In this document: positions 5,518 to 9,871 of the stretch, piece after piece
How positions within the stretch are numbered: position 1 is the stretch's first letter
Layout: the number at the start of each line of letters is the position of its first letter
NCBI GenBank assembly: GCA_902363595.1
Contig: CABJAP010000033.1
Coordinates: forward strand, 1-9,871
DNA: 9,871 bases
Reading direction: 5' to 3'
From: Clostridia bacterium
GTDB taxonomy: Bacteria; Bacillota; Clostridia; Peptostreptococcales; Anaerovoracaceae
Notes under the pieces: model-generated
Seen by the model: only the letters and a program-made list of their open reading frames with translations
What the model was told of the DNA's origin: nothing
Database searches by the model: none
Position numbers and translations under genes: made by a program

Positions 5518-7290
5518 TTACTTTACCTCCTTCATTAACTCTTCAAGTTGTTTTCCAAATTCAGCAGCAACTGTTCTAACATGATCCGAACACATCCACT
5601 CTGCAAAACATTCTGCAAACCATTCTGCCGCATCTTTCGTTGCATAGCCGCTAACCTCTGTCTTAATATCAGAAATTTTTAATTCACAAGCTTGCATTAC
5701 CTTTGGCCTAAGCATAGAAGAGACTGTTTTCGCTTGCCATCCGTTTAACAGCTCTATATTTGTCAGGTAATCGTCAATCGCATGTCCAAGTTCGTGCATC
5801 ACGATATCATTTCCATTTGTTCCTTCTGGATGAAAACCGGACTTCAAATCTTTTTCATACATTTTCTGAAGCGTTTCTGCATCTTTAAAATATTTAAGGT
5901 TCACCTCTATGCCACCGCGCCCTGTCCCAAAATAACACTGTGCATAAGTCCCGGGCTCAAGTTCTTTCGAGACAATGCTGTTTAGCTTTCCTTTTAACTG
6001 TGGGAATTTATCAAATAGCCGCTTATGAGTTTTAAATATTTCTTTTGCAATGTTTACATCAACGCCTTCTAAGTTAATTTCTTTGTTTGTGTCATATACT
6101 TTCCCGTCAATCTTCTGCACATTGAACCATCCCTGGCGCTTCATCAGCTCTTGAACTTCATGGGTGGTTGAGCAATCATCTATATTTTTTATTATACTAC
6201 CGTTCTCACTGTTCTTCCACTGTTTTGGACCGTTTTCAGTAAACTGCTTCTTCCATTCCGGATACTTCATGCCAGCTGATACATAATAGGTTTTTCCATC
6301 CTCCCTACGTGCCGCTTGCATCTCGCCAGCGGTAAACTCATCTTCAAAGTATGGACAGGTGCAGGACCGGCAATAAACGTGGAAGGGCGGAGCAGTGCCT
6401 CCCGCCTCGTAGTCTTTCATGTCAAAGACTTTTCCATCCATCTCTTGGCAAATATCTGATGTGTGAGAGTCCAGCGTAGCGCATATTTCGTACCGCTCGA
6501 CTCCTAAGTCATTAAAGCAGTCTTTCTGCGACGCAGAGCCAAAATAAGCCGCCTCGGTCATCACCAGGCGGCCCGCATTAGCCCTAGAGGTATTCATCTT
6601 TTTTGCAATATTTTTAATGGCCCGGTCCGGCGATGCTCCCGTAATGCACATACGAGAAAGTTCCGCATGAAGCTCATTGACCAGTTTTGTCCGGTTGCTC
6701 CAGACCCGGTCAGAAAAGTTCTTTCCATCCGGCGCCCAGGGCTTTGCTATGATCTTGTCCAGCTTGTTTTGATCGACCGCCGCAATGGGCCAGCCAATCT
6801 CAAAGCCTTTCTGCAACTCATAGGCAGTTCGGTAATAGCCATCCTGATAAAGCTTTCGCATGGATTCATCCAGCTGATCGAGCTGGTTCCCATATACCGA
6901 TTCAACCGATTGCTGTACATGCAGCTTTAACGCTTCAAGCCTGGATATATGCACTCTGGCCGATGCGTTTTCAAGCTGCTTCATCCACCGCTGGTCGATG
7001 GCGTTCTCCTCGCCCCGCTTGATATATTCTTCTACGGACCAGCGAAACTCTTTCAACTCATCGGCCGCAAGCAGCTTTCGCGCCTCCGTCATGGATACTC
7101 CGTTGTTGTCAGCCAGCCGCTGATACCAGGCACGTATCTCTTTTTCGATGTCCGCTTGGGCCTGCTTATAGATACGGTCGATGTCCGGCATGATCTGCAT
7201 AACATCTTCGTGCAGGGTATCCTCAAGCAGTTCAAACCGTTCTCGCCAATACTTGCTATTCTTCTCTTTTAACTGTTCAAGATTCGCCAT
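5518..7290 (-). CDS. MuF-type minor head protein fused to a C-terminal zincin metallopeptidase (590 aa)
   Basis: The N-terminal part (about 1-330) is a minor head protein of the SPP1 gp7 / Mu F group that binds the portal. It has a long helical lead, and the family core lies at about 215-315, with LDSHTSDICQEMDGKVF (273-289) and PPFHVYCRSC (301-310). After a polar linker (about 335-370) comes a separate domain with HELGHAIDDY at 499-508. This is a zinc-binding HExxH motif, and AEWFAECFAEWM (555-566) supplies a likely third ligand (E560 or E564). The family norm for MuF alone is shorter, so the tail is an added domain. It resembles the metallopeptidase tips of phage MuF polymorphic toxins, whose targets are mostly unknown. 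Codons for the tail are AT-rich (22 G/C in 5521-5580) against 32 in 6541-6600 of the head part. The ATG at 7290 overlaps the portal stop by 14 bases; AGGTGGTGAT lies upstream. Confidence 0.88.
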   Translation of the reverse strand: MANLEQLKEKNSKYWRERFELLEDTLHEDVMQIMPDIDRIYKQAQADIEKEIRAWYQRLADNNGVSMTEARKLLAADELKEFRWSVEEYIKRGEENAIDQRWMKQLENASARVHISRLEALKLHVQQSVESVYGNQLDQLDESMRKLYQDGYYRTAYELQKGFEIGWPIAAVDQNKLDKIIAKPWAPDGKNFSDRVWSNRTKLVNELHAELSRMCITGASPDRAIKNIAKKMNTSRANAGRLVMTEAAYFGSASQKDCFNDLGVERYEICATLDSHTSDICQEMDGKVFDMKDYEAGGTAPPFHVYCRSCTCPYFEDEFTAGEMQAARREDGKTYYVSAGMKYPEWKKQFTENGPKQWKNSENGSIIKNIDDCSTTHEVQELMKRQGWFNVQKIDGKVYDTNKEINLEGVDVNIAKEIFKTHKRLFDKFPQLKGKLNSIVSKELEPGTYAQCYFGTGRGGIEVNLKYFKDAETLQKMYEKDLKSGFHPEGTNGNDIVMHELGHAIDDYLTNIELLNGWQAKTVSSMLRPKVMQACELKISDIKTEVSGYATKDAAEWFAECFAEWMCSDHVRTVAAEFGKQLEELMKEVK

Positions 7291-8746
7291 TTACCGGATC
7301 ACCACCTGGCTTGTTTGGGCTTTGGGGTGTAAAACCGAAGCCATCCAAATTTTCTTCTTGCTGCTTCTTCAGTCGCTCTAATTCCTTTTCTGGGTCCGTA
7401 ACCCACGGATGATTGGCAACCAATGTCTCGTCTGAAATGATCCCTTCGGAGTTTTGGATATTCTGTATGGTCGCGGATTCGTCCATCGGCATATCTGTGT
7501 TAAAGACGAATTCCACGGTCTCATTGTCAAAGTTGCCTGCGCCGGTGTTAATCAGGTGCATATTGACAAACCAAAGCAGCTCTTCCAGTGCGGCCTGGTA
7601 CTCAGTTTCCATGTCGGAAGCGTCCAGATCAATATCGTTATACATGCTCTGTATATTCATTTGATTCGGTGTGCCAGACAGCTTCTCGTCTTTTGCGTCG
7701 TAGCCCATGCAGTTTTCAACGATTGCTTTTTTAAAGATGCTTATAATCGCTTTATAGTTCTCAGAATTCACTTCCACCTGCAGAGCCTTAACATCGCCGC
7801 CGGCTCCCTGGCTGTCGTTACGAACCTTCACGGCCCCATAGGTCGATAAGTTTCGCCGGAACTCTCCCAGATTCTGACCATCATAATTGACCAGGATCAG
7901 GATGGTATTGCGCATGTCTTCTTCCATGTTGTCCTGGAAGTTGGATACAATCGTGTTCAGGCCATCCTGCAGCGATTTACAATTGACAATTAACGGCAGC
8001 TCCTCGTCATTATATTTGAAGGGGATAAACGGAAGCCGCTGCCAATTATACGCCGCGTTTCCAATATTAAACGAATTTTGATGATAGGGCGCGCACGGAA
8101 TCAGAACGCCGTTGTGGTATTCAAAATATTCAACTCCGTCAAGGGTATAGAACTCGACCTTTGTAAGCGTTTCCTCCCGCTTCCCGTTGTACACCTCCAC
8201 ATCGTAAAATCGAATCGTGTATTCAAGTTGCGTATGATCCACATCCGCCCACCCAGGGATGAGCTCAAAGGGACGGAATCGTTTCAAACAAAACTCGCCC
8301 TGGTCATTATAGTATGGGTGCAGCCAGCCAATCCCGCAGTTCAGGCTGTCCTTTGTGACATTCTTGAGCTGACGCATAAATTTCTTCCCGAAAAATGGGG
8401 TAAGCGCTGCCTGATATTGTTCATGATCAGTTTGCACGGATAGAGGCTTTCCCACCAAATAATTGGTTTTCTGTTTGACCATTTTACGATACTGATTGTC
8501 AATCTGCCGACTATTCGGCAGGTTGTCCACAGCTTCTTTTTTTCCGGACTCCCCGATGATTGTCCGACGTTTCTGCAGGATGTCGTGATTGCCCTCATAG
8601 TAGCGCACGCCGTCCAGCATCTGCCGAAACTTTTTACTCGTCCTAAAATTGAGAATTTCATGGCTAATCAGTTCGGGTGTCGAGATGGCCTTGCTCGCCG
8701 CATCCGACACAATCCGATTTATGAAACTCGTGTTTGTAAAAATCAT
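7277..8746 (-). CDS. Phage portal protein, SPP1 gp6-like (489 aa)
   Basis: The portal subunit that forms the twelve-fold ring through which DNA enters and leaves the head. It belongs to the SPP1 gp6-like portal family, whose usual length is 450-500 residues. Recognisable parts are RYYEGNHDILQKRRTI (about 48-63), NRQIDNQYRKMVKQKTNYLVGKP-like clip/wing sequence (about 78-102), the stretch LNCGIGWLHPYY, IPFKYNDEELPLI (about 244-256) and SLQDGLNTIVSNFQDNMEED in the stem region. The long helix following LSGTPNQMNIQSMYNDIDLDA is the usual crown-side segment. The C-terminus is polar and Gln/Pro-rich. ATG 8746 has TAGGAGG four bases before it, and that TAG is the stop of the terminase gene. Confidence 0.95.
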   Translation of the reverse strand: MIFTNTSFINRIVSDAASKAISTPELISHEILNFRTSKKFRQMLDGVRYYEGNHDILQKRRTIIGESGKKEAVDNLPNSRQIDNQYRKMVKQKTNYLVGKPLSVQTDHEQYQAALTPFFGKKFMRQLKNVTKDSLNCGIGWLHPYYNDQGEFCLKRFRPFELIPGWADVDHTQLEYTIRFYDVEVYNGKREETLTKVEFYTLDGVEYFEYHNGVLIPCAPYHQNSFNIGNAAYNWQRLPFIPFKYNDEELPLIVNCKSLQDGLNTIVSNFQDNMEEDMRNTILILVNYDGQNLGEFRRNLSTYGAVKVRNDSQGAGGDVKALQVEVNSENYKAIISIFKKAIVENCMGYDAKDEKLSGTPNQMNIQSMYNDIDLDASDMETEYQAALEELLWFVNMHLINTGAGNFDNETVEFVFNTDMPMDESATIQNIQNSEGIISDETLVANHPWVTDPEKELERLKKQQEENLDGFGFTPQSPNKPGGDPVNGES

Positions 8747-8754
8747 GTGTCCTC

Positions 8755-9871
8755 CTAATCAAAACTAAATGTATCTGGCATCAAAATTCGGCTAACTCCA
8801 TATCGCAAAGAATCTGGCCCGTGCGAAAACTCGTGATCCGGCTTATCGGTTGGCCTTCCATTTTTGTCCTTTGACCAACAATAATTTGTGACTTCGTTAT
8901 AAAAATTTACGCATCTAGGGTGAATGACCAATGTATAGTTTTGTATTAACTGAATACCGTGGTTCACGCTATCCCTTCCTTTTCTAGATGGTTCCGCCCA
9001 GATGCCCTCATCGCGCAGTTCAGCAATGCTTTTGGGCTCTGCGGAATCACATACAATTATTTGTCCTCCATATCCCATATCTTTTATCCTCTGCGCTATA
9101 ATCCTGTTTGTTACACCGGTTTTATACCATTCATCAAAAACAAAAATCAGCCTGGCCCTTTCATAGACCATAGCTGCTATAAATGCGTTCGGGTCTGTAA
9201 AGCCGAAGTCAAGGCTAAAGGAAGACTTGATACCTTCCAGCTTTCTTACCCGTTCTATATTAAAGTCAATTTTTCTATACTTTTCAAAAATCAATCCTTC
9301 CGCAATACCCCACTCGCCATCGCCTTCAATCCGATACCGGCGCGGGTTGCTTTTTTTCATGTCAACAAAGAGCTGCCGATCGGATTCATCCAGCCATTCG
9401 TTACATTGCCAGGTCGTGGTTTTTACAAACGTGTTTTGATCTGGATGGTCAAAAAATCTCGCCTTGATCCAGCTGGTAGCCGACCAGGGATTGAACGTCA
9501 TGGTGATCTGTTTAAAATAGCCTTCCGGCACTTCCCCACGAATTGACATATCCAGTTTATTAAAATCATCCTCGTTTGTAACCTCGTAGGCTTCCTCGAT
9601 CCACACCCAGCATAGAACTCCCAGCGGTACGGATATGGACGTCACTTTCATGCCATCGTCCAATCCTCGGAATAGAATCTTTTGGCCTGTGGGCGCATAA
9701 GTAATTTCCATCGGGGACACGGTGCAATTAAAATAGGCGTCAACCCCCAATCGGTTGATCGCCCATTTCAAATCACTGAACACACTGTCTCTTAATGTTG
9801 TCTGATACCGTCTCACACATAGCGCGTTCGCGAGCGGATATTGCATGATCGACTTGATCATCCATAATGCC
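8755..9871 (-). CDS. terL: Terminase large subunit, N-terminus cut by window edge
   Basis: The DNA-packaging motor, with an N-terminal ATPase and a C-terminal nuclease that cuts concatemers. The reading frame runs past 9861 to the edge (ALW precedes the apparent first Met), so the ATG at 9861 is internal and the Walker A part lies outside. Visible marks, counted from that Met, are VRRYQTTLRDSVFSDLKWAI (about 17-36), the Walker B-like VLCWVWIEEA (about 82-91), and the coupling motif TFNPWSATSWIKARFF. The nuclease acidic residues lie in SLDFGFTDPNAF, VCDSAEPKSI and HGPDSLRYG. It is of the PBSX/Terminase_6-like type and directly precedes the portal gene, as expected. The small terminase would be upstream, outside the window. 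Confidence 0.94.
   Translation of the reverse strand, partial: ALWMIKSIMQYPLANALCVRRYQTTLRDSVFSDLKWAINRLGVDAYFNCTVSPMEITYAPTGQKILFRGLDDGMKVTSISVPLGVLCWVWIEEAYEVTNEDDFNKLDMSIRGEVPEGYFKQITMTFNPWSATSWIKARFFDHPDQNTFVKTTTWQCNEWLDESDRQLFVDMKKSNPRRYRIEGDGEWGIAEGLIFEKYRKIDFNIERVRKLEGIKSSFSLDFGFTDPNAFIAAMVYERARLIFVFDEWYKTGVTNRIIAQRIKDMGYGGQIIVCDSAEPKSIAELRDEGIWAEPSRKGRDSVNHGIQLIQNYTLVIHPRCVNFYNEVTNYCWSKDKNGRPTDKPDHEFSHGPDSLRYGVSRILMPDTFSFD

Noticed and set aside
8959..9546. Long plus-strand open frame (195 codons) opposite the terminase gene
   Set aside because: It lies fully antisense to a clearly coding terminase frame, has no ribosome site of note, and its product shows no family features.
9861..9861. 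ATG at 9861 as the start of the terminase
   Set aside because: The frame stays open to the window edge, and the visible protein begins after the Walker A region, so this Met is internal.
1..9871. CRISPR arrays, tRNA genes, insertion sequences, attachment sites
   Set aside because: No regularly spaced repeats, cloverleaf-like sequence, transposase frame or integrase-linked repeat was seen; coding is nearly continuous.

Overview
The window is a stretch of the structural (late) gene block of a temperate-type tailed phage or prophage with a contractile tail. All genes lie on the minus strand, so reading order runs from the right end (9871) to the left end (1). The gene order is large terminase, portal, MuF-type minor head protein, scaffold, major capsid protein, head-tail connectors, tail terminator and tail sheath. 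It matches the PBSX/skin-element layout of Bacillus and the related prophages of anaerobic Clostridia. Strong AGGAGG-type ribosome sites, ATGA/TGATG stop-start overlaps, the N4-gp56-type capsid and the GP20-type scaffold point to a Firmicutes host, probably Clostridia or a related anaerobe. The exact host cannot be read from the sequence. No integrase, lysis or replication gene is present, so prophage and free phage cannot be told apart.

Right part (7277-9871): a 5'-truncated large terminase and an SPP1 gp6-like portal. Middle (4620-7290): a 590-residue MuF protein whose first ~350 residues are an ordinary minor head protein. Its last ~230 residues form a separate zincin metallopeptidase domain with an HExxH motif (H499-H503) and a downstream glutamate-rich helix. 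The DNA coding that C-terminal domain and the small acidic gene right after it (5370-5516) is clearly more AT-rich than the core. This fits a swapped-in polymorphic-toxin tip with a candidate immunity partner. Next come an unrecognised 132-residue protein with core-like composition, then a lone two-helix membrane protein bracketed by two terminator-like hairpins, which looks like a moron.

Left part (1-4533): scaffold, capsid, a 34-residue lysine-rich ORF, three connector/adaptor genes, a tail terminator, a 60-residue conserved-type small gene and a 3'-truncated tail sheath. They are packed with overlaps or gaps of a few bases. Working together, terminase pumps DNA through the portal into a shell of capsid protein built on the scaffold; the connectors and tail terminator then join the head to the contractile tail. 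MuF proteins sit at the portal and can travel with the DNA, which would give the metallopeptidase a delivery route. That last point is inference.

The best candidates for something new are the MuF-metallopeptidase plus 48-residue partner, and the terminator-flanked membrane gene. The six-base A/G run at the capsid stop codon, where a -1 shift would add a 34-residue tail, is a weaker lead.
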